This document shows positions 41,790 through 51,284 of a stretch of DNA of 64,000 nt, in pieces. Every line of letters begins with the position of its first letter. The first letter of the stretch is position 1. This DNA is from Candidatus Gastranaerophilales bacterium. Lineage in GTDB: Bacteria > Cyanobacteriota > Vampirovibrionia > Gastranaerophilales > Gastranaerophilaceae. A model generated the notes under the pieces. The model saw only the letters and a program-made list of their open reading frames with translations, did no database searches and was not told where the DNA came from. The position numbers and the translations under genes are program-made. The stretch spans positions 1-64,000 of the forward strand of contig CALVCA010000007.1 of NCBI GenBank assembly GCA_944325895.1, read 5' to 3'.

Positions 41790-43175
41790 TTAAATATTTT
41801 GTGTGTTTATTTTATATAAATCTATGCCGCCTACAGCTTTATAAAGTGATATAGTAGAAATTAAATAGTTAATTTTGTTTGAAATCTGTTCTTTTTCAAT
41901 TAATAATTGGGCTTCTTTGCTATATAGGATATCAATATCACTGGCAGCTCCTATGTTTTTTTTGCTTACTGCCAAATTGTAAATTTGATTTTGTACTTTT
42001 AATCGTTCGGTGCTTTCATCATAATTTTTCATAGCTGTTTTGTATTCCGATAATCCTAAATTGATTTCTTTTATGGAGTCTAATATGGTTTTTTGATAAT
42101 TATTTAAGGCTTCTTCATATTGTAGTTTCCTTAATTTTAAAAATGCCATTTTGCGGCCGCCTGAGAATAAATCAATTGACGGCAGAATACCGGCATTAAA
42201 AAGTTGTGAATAGCTGTTAAATAGTTTCCCTAAATCATAAGCATTCAATCCTATTTGACCGTATATTATAAATTTTGGTAAAAATTCTTTTTTAGCTATT
42301 CTTACATCAAATCCCATACGTTTGATATTTGCTTCTTCCTGTATATAATCAGGTCTGTTTTCAATGACACTTGTGTCATATTCCATTGGAATATTGGTTA
42401 ATAAGACCAGTTTTTCGTAACTTGTTCTTTCGGGTATGCCGTCACGCATGGATAAATACACTCTTAGGCTGTTTATTAATGTATCTTGTTTATCTTCAAG
42501 GTTGTTTTTTTCTTCTTTCAATTGGGTTAATAGTTTTTGTTCCGCCAAAACTTCATTTATTGTACATAAACCTGTGTCATATTTTTTTGTTGTTTTTTCA
42601 ACGATTTCTGTTTGAAGTTTTATTAACTCATTTTGTATTTCTAAAAATTTATCGGTCTTGATTAAATTAAAATAATCAGACGTAAAATCAGATGTTAATG
42701 AAATATATGTTGCACGTTCAGCTTGTTTTATAATATCTAATTGCTGTTCAATGCTTTTTGTCTTGAGTCTGTTTTCTCCCCAAATATCAATTTCATATGA
42801 CATGGTTAATGGTAATTGATAGTTGTATTGTGCAAAACTCGGGATTACTAAAGAACCGAATTGTTGATTTGAAGATCTGAATTGTCTGCCTAATGATCCG
42901 CTAAAATTTAAATTAGGCAATTCATTTGCAAATTGTACTTTTACAATTTGTTCATTTTCTTTTACTTTTAAATCTGTATTTTTTAAATCATAATTTACTT
43001 CGTAAAGTTTTTTAATATTTGTTGTTAAAATTGGGTCTTGATATTTTTCCCACCACTCTATATTTAAATAATGAATTTTATCTTGTTCATGTTTTATTTC
43101 ATTTTTATTTTGTTTAGCACATGCCGCAGGCACAGTAATAACAAGGGTTAAAAGTATAATTAAAAATTTCTTCAT
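41790..43175 (-). CDS. TolC-family outer membrane efflux protein
   Basis: A 461-residue outer-membrane factor. A signal peptide (MKKFLIILLTLVITVPAACA, a possible lipoprotein-like AAC end) is followed by two long coiled-coil TolC halves. NLNFSGSLGRQF and PSIDLFSGGRKMAFLKLRKL mark the strand-helix transitions, and ENRPDYIQEEANIKRM is the conserved RPD motif of the second half. It provides the exit duct for the EmrAB-type pump encoded divergently. Its -10 (TATAAT, minus strand) is inside the MarR palindrome, with TTGTAT 16 bases upstream, and GGAAG precedes the ATG. Confidence 0.88.
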   Translation of the reverse strand: MKKFLIILLTLVITVPAACAKQNKNEIKHEQDKIHYLNIEWWEKYQDPILTTNIKKLYEVNYDLKNTDLKVKENEQIVKVQFANELPNLNFSGSLGRQFRSSNQQFGSLVIPSFAQYNYQLPLTMSYEIDIWGENRLKTKSIEQQLDIIKQAERATYISLTSDFTSDYFNLIKTDKFLEIQNELIKLQTEIVEKTTKKYDTGLCTINEVLAEQKLLTQLKEEKNNLEDKQDTLINSLRVYLSMRDGIPERTSYEKLVLLTNIPMEYDTSVIENRPDYIQEEANIKRMGFDVRIAKKEFLPKFIIYGQIGLNAYDLGKLFNSYSQLFNAGILPSIDLFSGGRKMAFLKLRKLQYEEALNNYQKTILDSIKEINLGLSEYKTAMKNYDESTERLKVQNQIYNLAVSKKNIGAASDIDILYSKEAQLLIEKEQISNKINYLISTISLYKAVGGIDLYKINTQNI

Positions 43176-43198
43176 ATTTCACTTCCATTATTTTTTTT

Positions 43199-43216
43199 GT
43201 GTTATGATTATAACAC
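43199..43216. promoter_or_regulatory. MarR-type palindromic operator spanning two divergent promoters
   Basis: GTGTTATGATTATAACAC has halves matching at eight of nine positions. On the minus strand it contains the TATAAT of the tolC-like gene (TTGTAT 16 bases upstream). On the plus strand TATGAT overlaps the presumed marR -10. One dimer bound here would block both directions. Confidence 0.7.
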
Positions 43217-43242
43217 AAGAAAATTTTAATACAAATAAAAAT

Positions 43243-43698
43243 ATGAAAAATAACCCCTTGAGAAAAAGAGTAGGTGCAATGCTTGTTGCTACGGGAATTT
43301 TATCCCGTGTTCTTGCGATGCAGATATTTGCCGAAAAAGAATTTGAAATAACTTCGGAACAGTATTTGATATTATCATTACTTGTTGAACACGGGGAGTT
43401 GTATCAAAGGCAAATATCTGAATTAACGTATAAAGACAGACCAAATGTCAGCAGAATAATAAATATTCTTGAAGAAAAAGGATTAGTTAAAAGGGTAAAC
43501 AGTTCAAACGGCAGACAGATTTATAAAATAGTTGTTACTGAAAAAGGTAAAAAATTAAGAGAAATTATCCACCCGATTATTGTTGATATAAGAAAGACAA
43601 TTACGAAGGGGATTTCAAAAGAAGAACTTGAAAATTGTTTGTTAATTCTTGAAAAAATGCTTGATAATATGAAAGATAAAGTAAAATTACAAATTTAA
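43243..43698 (+). CDS. MarR-family transcriptional regulator
   Basis: From the ATG at 43243 it is 151 residues. The winged helix-turn-helix is clear: EITSEQYLILSLLVEHGELY, RQISELTYKDRPNVSRIINI (recognition helix), and LEEKGLVKRVNSSNGRQIY (wing with the usual DxRxxx-like turn). The frame opens at 43204, but that ATG lies inside the palindromic operator and -10 region, so the later in-frame ATG is preferred. It should repress the EmrAB-like pump it precedes and the divergent tolC-like gene, released by a small hydrophobic compound. Confidence 0.85.
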   Translation: MKNNPLRKRVGAMLVATGILSRVLAMQIFAEKEFEITSEQYLILSLLVEHGELYQRQISELTYKDRPNVSRIINILEEKGLVKRVNSSNGRQIYKIVVTEKGKKLREIIHPIIVDIRKTITKGISKEELENCLLILEKMLDNMKDKVKLQI

Positions 43699-43711
43699 GG
43701 GAGAAATATAA

Positions 43712-44701
43712 ATGGAAAACATAGATCATCATGGAACAAATACTATTGAAGAAAATATTGATACACGTCCTGAATATATGAAAAAAAGAGTTATAGTTCC
43801 GTCTGTAACAGCTATAATATTTTTGTTATTCGGAATTTATTTTACAATTCATTCTATATTTTATCAATCAACTGACGATGCTTTTGTCGAAGGACATATA
43901 GTATCTATTGCTCCACGGGTGGAAGGTCCTGTTTTAAATTTGTTGATTGATGATAACCAGTTTGTAAAAAAGGGAGATTTACTGCTTGAAATTGATCCGA
44001 AAGACTATGAAGTAAAGCTTCAACAGGCAAAGGCAAAACTTGATGAGGCAAAGGCTGCTCTTATTAATACCGAAAATCAAGTCGAAAAAACTTTATCTGA
44101 TTTAGAATTTGCAAAAGCTGATTATGACAGATATTCTAAAATGTATAAAGAAGGAATATCTTCAAGACAGGATTATGATTCAAGTTTAAATAAATTAACA
44201 GCGGCACAATCAAACAGTAATTCTGCAAAAGCCAGATACGATGAAATAACTGCTTCAATAAAAAGATTGGAAGCTGAGGTTGAGCAGGATGAATTAAATC
44301 TTTCTTATACAAAAATATATGCTCCTCAAGAAGGTTTGATAACTAATCGTTCGGTAGAACAGGGAAATTATGTTCAGGTTGCACAGCCTATGTTTGCAAT
44401 AGTGCCTGAAAAAATGTGGGTTGTTGCAAATTTTAAAGAAACGCAGCTGGCAAATATGAAGCCGGGTCAGCCTGTAGAAATTAAGGTTGATACCTATAGA
44501 GGTAAAAAGTTTAAAGGTAAAGTAGATAGTATTCAAAGAGCAAGCGGAGCAAAGGCAAGTCTTTTTCCGCCGGAAAATGCTGTCGGAAGTTATGTAAAAA
44601 TTGTCCAAAGGGTTCCGGTTAAAATAGTATTTACTGAAGATATTTCAGAATATAATATTGTCCCGGGTATGTCCGTAGTTCCGGAAGTGAAGGTTAAATA
44701 A
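43712..44701 (+). CDS. emrA: EmrA/HlyD-type membrane fusion protein
   Basis: A 329-residue periplasmic adaptor. One N-terminal transmembrane helix (VTAIIFLLFGIYFTIHSIFY) is followed by STDDAFVEGHIVSIAPRVEG, the typical first lipoyl half, then a coiled-coil hairpin (KLDEAKAALINTENQVEKTL), the second lipoyl half (IYAPQEGLITNRSVEQGNYV) and the beta-barrel domain. It links the EmrB-like inner-membrane pump to the TolC-like duct. GGGAG precedes the ATG, and the pump gene follows after two bases. Confidence 0.9.
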   Translation: MENIDHHGTNTIEENIDTRPEYMKKRVIVPSVTAIIFLLFGIYFTIHSIFYQSTDDAFVEGHIVSIAPRVEGPVLNLLIDDNQFVKKGDLLLEIDPKDYEVKLQQAKAKLDEAKAALINTENQVEKTLSDLEFAKADYDRYSKMYKEGISSRQDYDSSLNKLTAAQSNSNSAKARYDEITASIKRLEAEVEQDELNLSYTKIYAPQEGLITNRSVEQGNYVQVAQPMFAIVPEKMWVVANFKETQLANMKPGQPVEIKVDTYRGKKFKGKVDSIQRASGAKASLFPPENAVGSYVKIVQRVPVKIVFTEDISEYNIVPGMSVVPEVKVK

Positions 44702-44703
44702 TA

Positions 44704-46254
44704 ATGGCTGAACAAGTAACTGCAGTAAAACCTAAATCCCCTTTATGGCTTATATCAATATCAATTCTTGTGCCGACTGCGTTTGCAATGCTTGCAACAT
44801 CTGCAACAAATGTTGCCATTCCTCATATTGCAGGATATTTCGGTTCTACTATTGATGAAGCCAATTGGGTAATTACTTCATATATGATTGCCAATGCCTG
44901 TCTTATTTTGATGACAGGCTGGCTCGAAAATTTTATGGGTAGGAAAAATTTTTTAAAAGTCTTTATTTCTATTTTTACTGTCGGTTCTTTGATTTGTGCC
45001 GTAGCTCCAAATTTGAATTTTATGGTTTTAGGACGTTTGATACAGGGTATTGGCGGTGGTCCTATGATGCCTATATCACAGGCAATTTTGTTAGAGAGTT
45101 TTCCTTTTGAAAAAAGAGGTTTTGCAATGTCTTTGTTCGGGCTTGCCGTTATGGTATTTTCAATCCTTGGACCTTCTTTCGGCGGGTTTATTGTGGATAA
45201 TTCCGCATGGCAGTGGATTTATTATATAAATATACCTATAGGTATTATATCAGTAATTCTTGTACATTGTAATATTCCTGAATTGGAATTTCGTAAAAAA
45301 ATTGAAAAAGTTGATTTTTTGGGAATGATTTCACTTGTAATATGGCTTTTGACTATGCAGGTTGTGCTTGATAAGGGGCAACAATATAATTGGTTTGATT
45401 GTGCCTGGATATCCTGGCTTGCCGGTATTTCAGCTTGTGCTATGGCATTTTTTATTGTTTGGGAACTTGAATGTAAGCATGCATTGATTAATTTGAGAAT
45501 TTTTAAAGATAAAAATTTCTTTATCGGAACGATTTTAGGTTCTTCTGTTAATGTGATAATCTATGTAACCATCCTTTTATTGCCTCAGTTTTTACAGAAT
45601 ATGATGGGATATACGGCAATGCTCAGCGGTTTTTCTTTGGCACCACGTGTTATTTCATGTGTTATAATGCTTTTAATTATCGGTCCTTTGATGAATGTTG
45701 TGGATAACAGATTTTTAATATCTTCAGGATTTTTCTTTTTGGGTTTGTCTACAATTATGTTTATGAATCTTAATTTATCAGTTTCGTTTAACTATGTTGC
45801 AATACCTAATATAATTATGGGTATTGGTGTAATTTTGGTCTTTATTCCTGTTTCGTCTTTAGTGTTGGGTACACTTCCGAAAGCTGAATTGTCAAACGGT
45901 GCAAGTTTGCACAGTTTGTGTAAATGCGTTGCAACGGCATTTGTTATTTCAATGTCGTCAACACTTGTTGCAAGACATTCTCAGATGCATCAGGTTTATT
46001 TGGTAAGACATTTGTCTAATTTTAATCTTGTTTTTCAACAAAAATTTGCTGCAATGGTTCATACTTTTATGGCATCAGCTTCAAATATTTTTGCTCAACA
46101 TAAGGCTAATGGATTTTTTTATAAACAACTCGTGCAGCAGTCTAGATTAATGGCTTTTGTTGATGTTTTTGAATTGTTTGCTCTGCTCGCTTTTATTTTG
46201 ATACCTTATGCTTTTGCTTTAAAAGTTAATATTAAAAGCCGCAGAGAAAATTAA
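44704..46254 (+). CDS. emrB: EmrB/QacA-type (DHA2) major facilitator drug exporter
   Basis: A 516-residue 14-helix transporter. TNVAIPHIAGYFGSTIDEAN and WVITSYMIANACLILMTGWL match DHA2 helix 1-2 (the motif D1 region). GRLIQGIGGGPMMPISQAIL is motif B, and FGLAVMVFSILGPSFGGFIV motif C, the antiporter signature. It should expel hydrophobic drugs or bile-type compounds by proton antiport through the EmrA/TolC-type conduit. It is the last gene of the marR-emrA-emrB operon. Confidence 0.92.
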   Translation: MAEQVTAVKPKSPLWLISISILVPTAFAMLATSATNVAIPHIAGYFGSTIDEANWVITSYMIANACLILMTGWLENFMGRKNFLKVFISIFTVGSLICAVAPNLNFMVLGRLIQGIGGGPMMPISQAILLESFPFEKRGFAMSLFGLAVMVFSILGPSFGGFIVDNSAWQWIYYINIPIGIISVILVHCNIPELEFRKKIEKVDFLGMISLVIWLLTMQVVLDKGQQYNWFDCAWISWLAGISACAMAFFIVWELECKHALINLRIFKDKNFFIGTILGSSVNVIIYVTILLLPQFLQNMMGYTAMLSGFSLAPRVISCVIMLLIIGPLMNVVDNRFLISSGFFFLGLSTIMFMNLNLSVSFNYVAIPNIIMGIGVILVFIPVSSLVLGTLPKAELSNGASLHSLCKCVATAFVISMSSTLVARHSQMHQVYLVRHLSNFNLVFQQKFAAMVHTFMASASNIFAQHKANGFFYKQLVQQSRLMAFVDVFELFALLAFILIPYAFALKVNIKSRREN

Positions 46255-46303
46255 TATTGCTTTTTTATGATTTAGCTTTTATAATTATAAAAAAGGAGTT
46301 TTA

Positions 46304-47182
46304 ATGAAAGATTTAAGATTGAAAATTGACAAGGATAAATGTATACATTGCGGACTTTGTGTTAATGATTGTATTGCAAATGTTTTAAAATTTGACGATA
46401 ATAAAATTCCGCAGGCTGTAAATCCTGATAGATGTATTGAATGCCAGCATTGTCTTTCAATATGTCCTGTAGGTGCTTTGTCAATTTTGGGTAAATTACC
46501 TGAAAATTCCGTATCCGTTCAAAATCATAATCCTGATGATATTTTGAATTTGATTAAAACTAGAAGAAGTTACAGGCATTTTAAACAGGAAAATATTCCG
46601 TCCGATATTATGGAAAAGTTAAAAAATATGCTTAATTGGACTCCGACAGGTGTTAATGATCATAGACTCCATTTTTCAATTATTGATGATATTGATGTCA
46701 TGAATGATTTTAGAGATTATACAAATAAAAAATTAATTGATATATTGTCGAAACCGATTTTTAATAATGTTGCTAAAAAGTTCGGTCATTATAAAAATGC
46801 ATTATTAAAAGGTAAAGATGTAATTTTTAGAGGTGCTCCCCATATGGTTGTTGTGTCATCACCTGTTGATGCTCCTTGTAAAGACATTGATCCGGTTATA
46901 GCTCTTAGTTATTTTGAACTTTATGCTCAAAGTTTGGGTATAGGTACTTGCTGGTGCGGTTTGGCTTATGGGGTTTTAAGGTTTATGCCGGAACTTTGTA
47001 AACAGCTTGAAATACCTGATAATTATAAATTATCTTATGTAATGCTTTTCGGTATGCCGGATGTTAATTATAAAAGAGCTGTTCAACCTGAGCCTTTTAA
47101 AATTATTTCTGTTAAAAAAGGTAACAGAAATTTGTCACGTTTAGACAAGCTAAAGAGATTTTTTGTAAATTCATTTAAATAA
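46304..47182 (+). CDS. Nitroreductase with N-terminal 2[4Fe-4S] ferredoxin domain
   Basis: A 292-residue protein. Two clusters of cysteines (DKCIHCGLCVNDC and DRCIECQHCLSICPVGAL) form a bacterial ferredoxin domain in residues 1-60. From about residue 75 (TRRSYRHFKQENIP) it is a nitroreductase-fold flavoprotein with GIGTCWCGLAYG near the FMN site. Such fusions occur in anaerobes and take electrons from ferredoxin to reduce nitro compounds, quinones or flavins. AAGGAG lies six bases before the ATG. It is transcribed alone after the efflux operon. Confidence 0.88.
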   Translation: MKDLRLKIDKDKCIHCGLCVNDCIANVLKFDDNKIPQAVNPDRCIECQHCLSICPVGALSILGKLPENSVSVQNHNPDDILNLIKTRRSYRHFKQENIPSDIMEKLKNMLNWTPTGVNDHRLHFSIIDDIDVMNDFRDYTNKKLIDILSKPIFNNVAKKFGHYKNALLKGKDVIFRGAPHMVVVSSPVDAPCKDIDPVIALSYFELYAQSLGIGTCWCGLAYGVLRFMPELCKQLEIPDNYKLSYVMLFGMPDVNYKRAVQPEPFKIISVKKGNRNLSRLDKLKRFFVNSFK

Positions 47183-47243
47183 TTGTTGAACAAATTTAAT
47201 TATTATTGTATATTGATTTATATATCAAATAAGTTGATTTATT

Positions 47244-48071
47244 ATGGTAAAAGTAAAGAAAATAAAAGTAAATAACATATTCACAAAATCATCATTTAAG
47301 GGTTACAGTTTTGTTATTAATCCGTATACAGGTTGTACTCACAGCTGTAAGTATTGTTTTGCTTGTTTTATTCAGCAGTTTACCAAGCATATAGGCGAAG
47401 ATTGGGGCAGTTTTATTGATATTAAGCAGTGGAAAGGTAAGATTACCAAAAATATTTATGATAAAAATATTTTGATGGCATCAATAACGGATCCTTATAT
47501 ACCTGAAGAAGAAAAATATAAAAAGACAAGATTTATACTTGAAAAATTAAAAGATACTGACTGCAATTTGACTATTTGTACACGTTCGGATTTGGTTTTA
47601 AGAGATTTGGATATTATAAAAGAAATGCGTGCGAAAGTTTTGATTGCAGTGAACATGTTTGATGAAAATTTTGTTTCGCAAATTGAAAAAACTCCTTCAA
47701 TAGAACGAAGATTAAATGCTCTTAAAAAGTTACGTGAGGCAGGAATTTATACTATACTTTCTATTGCACCTATTTTCCCTTATCTTACTGATTTTAAGGA
47801 AATAATTGAAAAGACTCGCGGCTTTGTTAGAGAATATTGGTTTGAAAATTTGAATTTGCGGCAGCCTTATAAAAATAATATTATGAATTTTATTAAAGAT
47901 AATTATTCAGAATTATATGATAAATATTATAATATCTTTGTAGATAAAGACACTGAATACTGGTATAATTTAAAAAATGAAATTATTGAATATTGTGATA
48001 AAGAAGATTTAAGATATAAAATTGATTTTAGATTTGGACAAATCCGTCTTCCTTTAATTCAAAAACCTTAA
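47244..48071 (+). CDS. Radical SAM protein (SPL/Rv2578c-like)
   Basis: A 275-residue radical SAM protein. The cluster motif is GCTHSCKYCFACF (CxxxCxxC). VINPYTGC upstream of it and MASITDPYIPEEEKYKKTRF after it are typical of the spore-photoproduct-lyase-related family of uncharacterised radical SAM proteins. ITDPYQPxE-type motifs recur in this family. No substrate is known. The last 44 bases overlap the convergent phosphopantetheinyl transferase gene. No clear Shine-Dalgarno precedes the ATG. Confidence 0.82.
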   Translation: MVKVKKIKVNNIFTKSSFKGYSFVINPYTGCTHSCKYCFACFIQQFTKHIGEDWGSFIDIKQWKGKITKNIYDKNILMASITDPYIPEEEKYKKTRFILEKLKDTDCNLTICTRSDLVLRDLDIIKEMRAKVLIAVNMFDENFVSQIEKTPSIERRLNALKKLREAGIYTILSIAPIFPYLTDFKEIIEKTRGFVREYWFENLNLRQPYKNNIMNFIKDNYSELYDKYYNIFVDKDTEYWYNLKNEIIEYCDKEDLRYKIDFRFGQIRLPLIQKP

Positions 48072-48555
48072 ATTTTTCATCAAAATTCCCTGCAACAGTC
48101 AGCATAAAATTATTAAGGAACGGAATTGTTATTTTTGTTTTTGGTGTGCCCTGAAGTTTTATTCCTGCTTCATATTGGGTCCAAAATTCATAAAATTGTT
48201 CTTTTGTTGCATTAAGGTTTTTGAAATTGTATCTTTTAAGTATTTCTTTAAAGTTTCTTTCTTTCATAAATTCAATATCTGCACCTACCGGATTGTTATC
48301 AAAGGCAGCAAGAACAATGTTTTGACTGTGTGAGATACTGAATTCCAGTTTTGAATATTTAAATTTCGGTTTATTATTTATAATTTTTAATTCAGTATTT
48401 TCAATATCGAAAAATTCTTTTGCTACTTTATCTATCAGGTAACGACCCAAAAGATGTTGTTTTTCTTTTTGTTGTGATGAAAATTTTTTTTCAGAGGGTA
48501 ATAATTTTTTTTCATCTATTTGAATTTTGTCAATATTAATATAAAAAATATCCAT
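48028..48555 (-). CDS. 4'-Phosphopantetheinyl transferase (Sfp-type)
   Basis: A 175-residue Sfp/AcpT-family enzyme, somewhat shorter than typical Sfp. FSISHSQNIVLAAFDNNPVG followed by ADIE is the first metal-binding motif, and FYEFWTQYEAGIKLQG the second (WxxxEaxxK). It transfers phosphopantetheine from CoA to carrier proteins. Its start codon overlaps the last base of the upstream large gene. No carrier-protein or synthase genes are in the window, so its target may be the general fatty-acid ACP. Confidence 0.85.
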   Translation of the reverse strand: MDIFYINIDKIQIDEKKLLPSEKKFSSQQKEKQHLLGRYLIDKVAKEFFDIENTELKIINNKPKFKYSKLEFSISHSQNIVLAAFDNNPVGADIEFMKERNFKEILKRYNFKNLNATKEQFYEFWTQYEAGIKLQGTPKTKITIPFLNNFMLTVAGNFDEKFKVFELKEDGFVQI

Positions 48556-50384
48556 TAGTGTTCAGCCTCATATAATCTTGCAAAAAAGCAGGCAACGTGT
48601 TGAATTGAATCAACACGTATCCATTGACGAGTCATTTTAAATCTAAATGTATATTTAGATTTGTCAGGATTTTTGTGAGCATAAGAATTTTGTTCACAGT
48701 TAAAAAGATAGAATTGGCTTTTTGCGGCTTTTTTACATGCTTCAAGAAATTTTTCGGCTAAAGTTGTGTGCCCCATTTTTTTTGCCAAATAATATGCTGA
48801 AATCAAACCTTCCGAGCGAGCTCCGTCAGGATAAAAGTGATCGCCGTATTGGTAATAGTATCCTCCTTCATAATCAAGATAAGGGTTGTTATTATTTGTA
48901 TACATCTTTTCAACCATTGTATTTGCATCTTGGTATACAAAATTTAAATAATCATCTTTAATAAATTTTTCATTGTTTACCCATTCTTGTATTGCTTGCA
49001 TAAGCCACGCATCAGATGGGAGAGCAGTAAACAAATCTTTATAAATTTTAGGGCGTTCATTTACGATCCAATCCATTGCAATTTCACATTTTTGGCAAAC
49101 TTCTTGAACAAGCTGCTTATCATCTTCAAAGTGGTTTGCAAAAAGCCCAAGTCCCAAAAGTGCTTCTCCGGGATAATAAAAAGAAAAAGTTTCTTTGCGT
49201 TCTTTATCTGTCATATTTATTAACGGTTGACCGTCATGATAGCCGGGATGGATATAATATCCTAAAAATTCACCGTTATAAATTCTTGAGATAAGGTGTC
49301 TGGCATAACCTTTTATATAATCATCATAAGATTTATCAGCGGTTATAATCCTATATTGCATCATAGCTGTCAGGGCAAGTCCGGTTCCGCCGAGTTTTGC
49401 TTTTTTGTTATAAAAAACATAACAAGTATTTTCATTTTGTTGTCTTGTATTTGATACGGTATAATCTATTGATTTTTTTGCGGCTTCAAGATATTTTTTA
49501 TCTTTGGTTTGAGTATATGCTTTTAAAAGAGTTATAGTACCTCCGCTATGACGTAGAATGTTATAGTACAGGTTTGGTTCTCTTCTTGTCGGATGTTCGT
49601 GGTCTATATAATTATCTTGTGCTGCATCATAATAATATAAAAAACGTCCGTCTTCATGCATAAAATTAACGAGCCAATCACTTGATTTTATAAATTGATA
49701 TAACAAGGTGTCATAATTGAAATCGTCATATAAAATATTCCCTCGATAAAGCGGAATAACATCATCTTTGTAAGATATAAAGGCATGGCTTTCAACCAAA
49801 GAACATTTATATTCTTCAGAATTTCTTAAGATTTTTATTCTCTCCGGAATTTTATCTGTCATTTTGGCTATTGGTGTTTTTTTAACCAAATGACTTAATG
49901 AAGAATTTATGCCGTTATGACTGTATATAAAAGAGTCTGTGGGCATATAATAATATGATTGGTCTTTTGTGCGTAAGAATATTCCTGTTACACCCGGTTC
50001 AAAACGAGTTCGGTTGAATGTTCGTGTTTGAAGTTCATTTATATCTACAGGAGTTTCTTTTGTAACATATTCAATCATAATCCGGCATTTTTCGGAATTT
50101 AATATATCAAAATTTTTAAAATTTTTGTTTTCTCTTAGTTTTTCAATATCTCTGTTTAAAACGGATTCAAAATCGTTTCTTTTGCTTCCATATCGTATTA
50201 AATCAGTTCCTTTTTGAAAAAGTGTTATATATGTCAAGGAAAGTTTTGGATCATAGTCCGGTAATTCTAAATTTGATATATTAAGTTTTTTGCCGCTGAA
50301 TAATGAATCCCGTATCCTTTTGATTAATTCGGCTTCTTTTGAAAAATCTTTTTTGTAAAATGTTGTATCGTTATTAAATATCAT
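48555..50384 (-). CDS. Large hypothetical protein with an (alpha/alpha)-barrel-like C-terminal half
   Basis: A 609-residue protein without signal peptide. The first 200 residues (KLSLTYITLFQKGTDLIRYG) are unassigned. The second part, from about residue 225, reads as repeated helical hairpins with aromatic and acidic residues (WLVNFMHEDGRFLYYYD, TYVFYNKKAKLGGTGLALTA-like, YYPGEALLGLGLFANHF, RSEGLISAYYLAKKMGHTTL), as in six-hairpin glycosidases, C5-epimerases and terpenoid-cyclase-like folds. A polysaccharide-acting enzyme is a guess. TGATAAAAT ends nine bases before the ATG. It is translationally linked to the phosphopantetheinyl transferase. Confidence 0.5.
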   Translation of the reverse strand: MIFNNDTTFYKKDFSKEAELIKRIRDSLFSGKKLNISNLELPDYDPKLSLTYITLFQKGTDLIRYGSKRNDFESVLNRDIEKLRENKNFKNFDILNSEKCRIMIEYVTKETPVDINELQTRTFNRTRFEPGVTGIFLRTKDQSYYYMPTDSFIYSHNGINSSLSHLVKKTPIAKMTDKIPERIKILRNSEEYKCSLVESHAFISYKDDVIPLYRGNILYDDFNYDTLLYQFIKSSDWLVNFMHEDGRFLYYYDAAQDNYIDHEHPTRREPNLYYNILRHSGGTITLLKAYTQTKDKKYLEAAKKSIDYTVSNTRQQNENTCYVFYNKKAKLGGTGLALTAMMQYRIITADKSYDDYIKGYARHLISRIYNGEFLGYYIHPGYHDGQPLINMTDKERKETFSFYYPGEALLGLGLFANHFEDDKQLVQEVCQKCEIAMDWIVNERPKIYKDLFTALPSDAWLMQAIQEWVNNEKFIKDDYLNFVYQDANTMVEKMYTNNNNPYLDYEGGYYYQYGDHFYPDGARSEGLISAYYLAKKMGHTTLAEKFLEACKKAAKSQFYLFNCEQNSYAHKNPDKSKYTFRFKMTRQWIRVDSIQHVACFFARLYEAEH

Positions 50385-50510
50385 TTAGTTTCTATTTTAT
50401 CATATTTTTTTAAAATAGTCTATAATTGCCCATGTATTTATATCCAATCGGGCAATTTTGTTTTAGCCACTTGCAGTATAAGATAATTATACTTTCAGAA
50501 AGGCGGATTT

Positions 50511-51284
50511 ATGTATAAAGAGGTACAGCTTAACAGCTCTAATTTGTGCACTGGAATTATAAGTATTTCTGATCTGCAGAGTTTGAAAAAAGGATTTATT
50601 GAAATATTAAATCATGATTTAAAAACTCCAATTATTGCTCAAATCAGGGCTTTAGAATTGATGTTAAAAGGAAATTTCGGAATGTTGAATAATGAACAAT
50701 CAGAAATTGTTCAACTTACATTGGAATCTTGTAATCATATGTATGAAATGGTTTCGACTTTAATTTCAAATTATAAATTCGATAATGAAGAACTTAAGTT
50801 ACATTATTCTTATTTTGATATTATTAGTTTAATTGAAGAAAATATAAAAAAAATGGAACAAGAACTATTAAGCAGTAATATTAAAATTGTAATTATTCCG
50901 AAAGTCACTAATCCGTTTATAACAGCGGATTTTATAAGAATAGAAAAGGTTGTACAAACCTTGTTGTTTAATTCCGTAAATTCTGCATTTAAAAATTCAA
51001 TAATTAAAGTATATGTTTCTGATAGGAATAAGATGTTATCTGTTAAAATAGAAAATCACAGTTGTCATATTTCACAAGATAAAATAAGACAATTGTTTGC
51101 AACGCATACATATCACAGTAACAAATTTCATAAAATAGGAACAGGTATAGGCTTATACTTTGTAAAAAAAATTGTCGAAAAACACGACGGGCAAATAATA
51201 GCAGAAAGTTTTATTGATCAAAGAAATATTTTGGGTTTTAAAATTCCTTACAGCGATGAAATAATTTATAAGAATTGTATTTAA
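50511..51284 (+). CDS. Soluble sensor histidine kinase without sensory domain
   Basis: A 257-residue kinase core. The phosphoacceptor helix has LNHDLKTPIIAQIRALELML (H-box, HDLKTP), the N box region reads VQTLLFNSVNSAFK, and GTGIGLYFVKKIVEKHDGQI is the G box. Only about 25 residues precede the H-box region and there is no membrane helix or PAS domain, so the signal must come from a partner. No response regulator is adjacent; the nearest is at 60506. AAGGCGG precedes the ATG. Confidence 0.85.
   Translation: MYKEVQLNSSNLCTGIISISDLQSLKKGFIEILNHDLKTPIIAQIRALELMLKGNFGMLNNEQSEIVQLTLESCNHMYEMVSTLISNYKFDNEELKLHYSYFDIISLIEENIKKMEQELLSSNIKIVIIPKVTNPFITADFIRIEKVVQTLLFNSVNSAFKNSIIKVYVSDRNKMLSVKIENHSCHISQDKIRQLFATHTYHSNKFHKIGTGIGLYFVKKIVEKHDGQIIAESFIDQRNILGFKIPYSDEIIYKNCI

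Noticed and set aside
43204-43242. Upstream ATG for marR
   Set aside because: It sits inside the palindrome and -10 region, so it would precede the likely transcript start.
47244-48071. The radical SAM protein as a Fom3-like methyltransferase completing a fosfomycin pathway
   Set aside because: It lacks a cobalamin-binding domain, lies 40 kb from the phosphonate genes and matches the SPL-related family instead.
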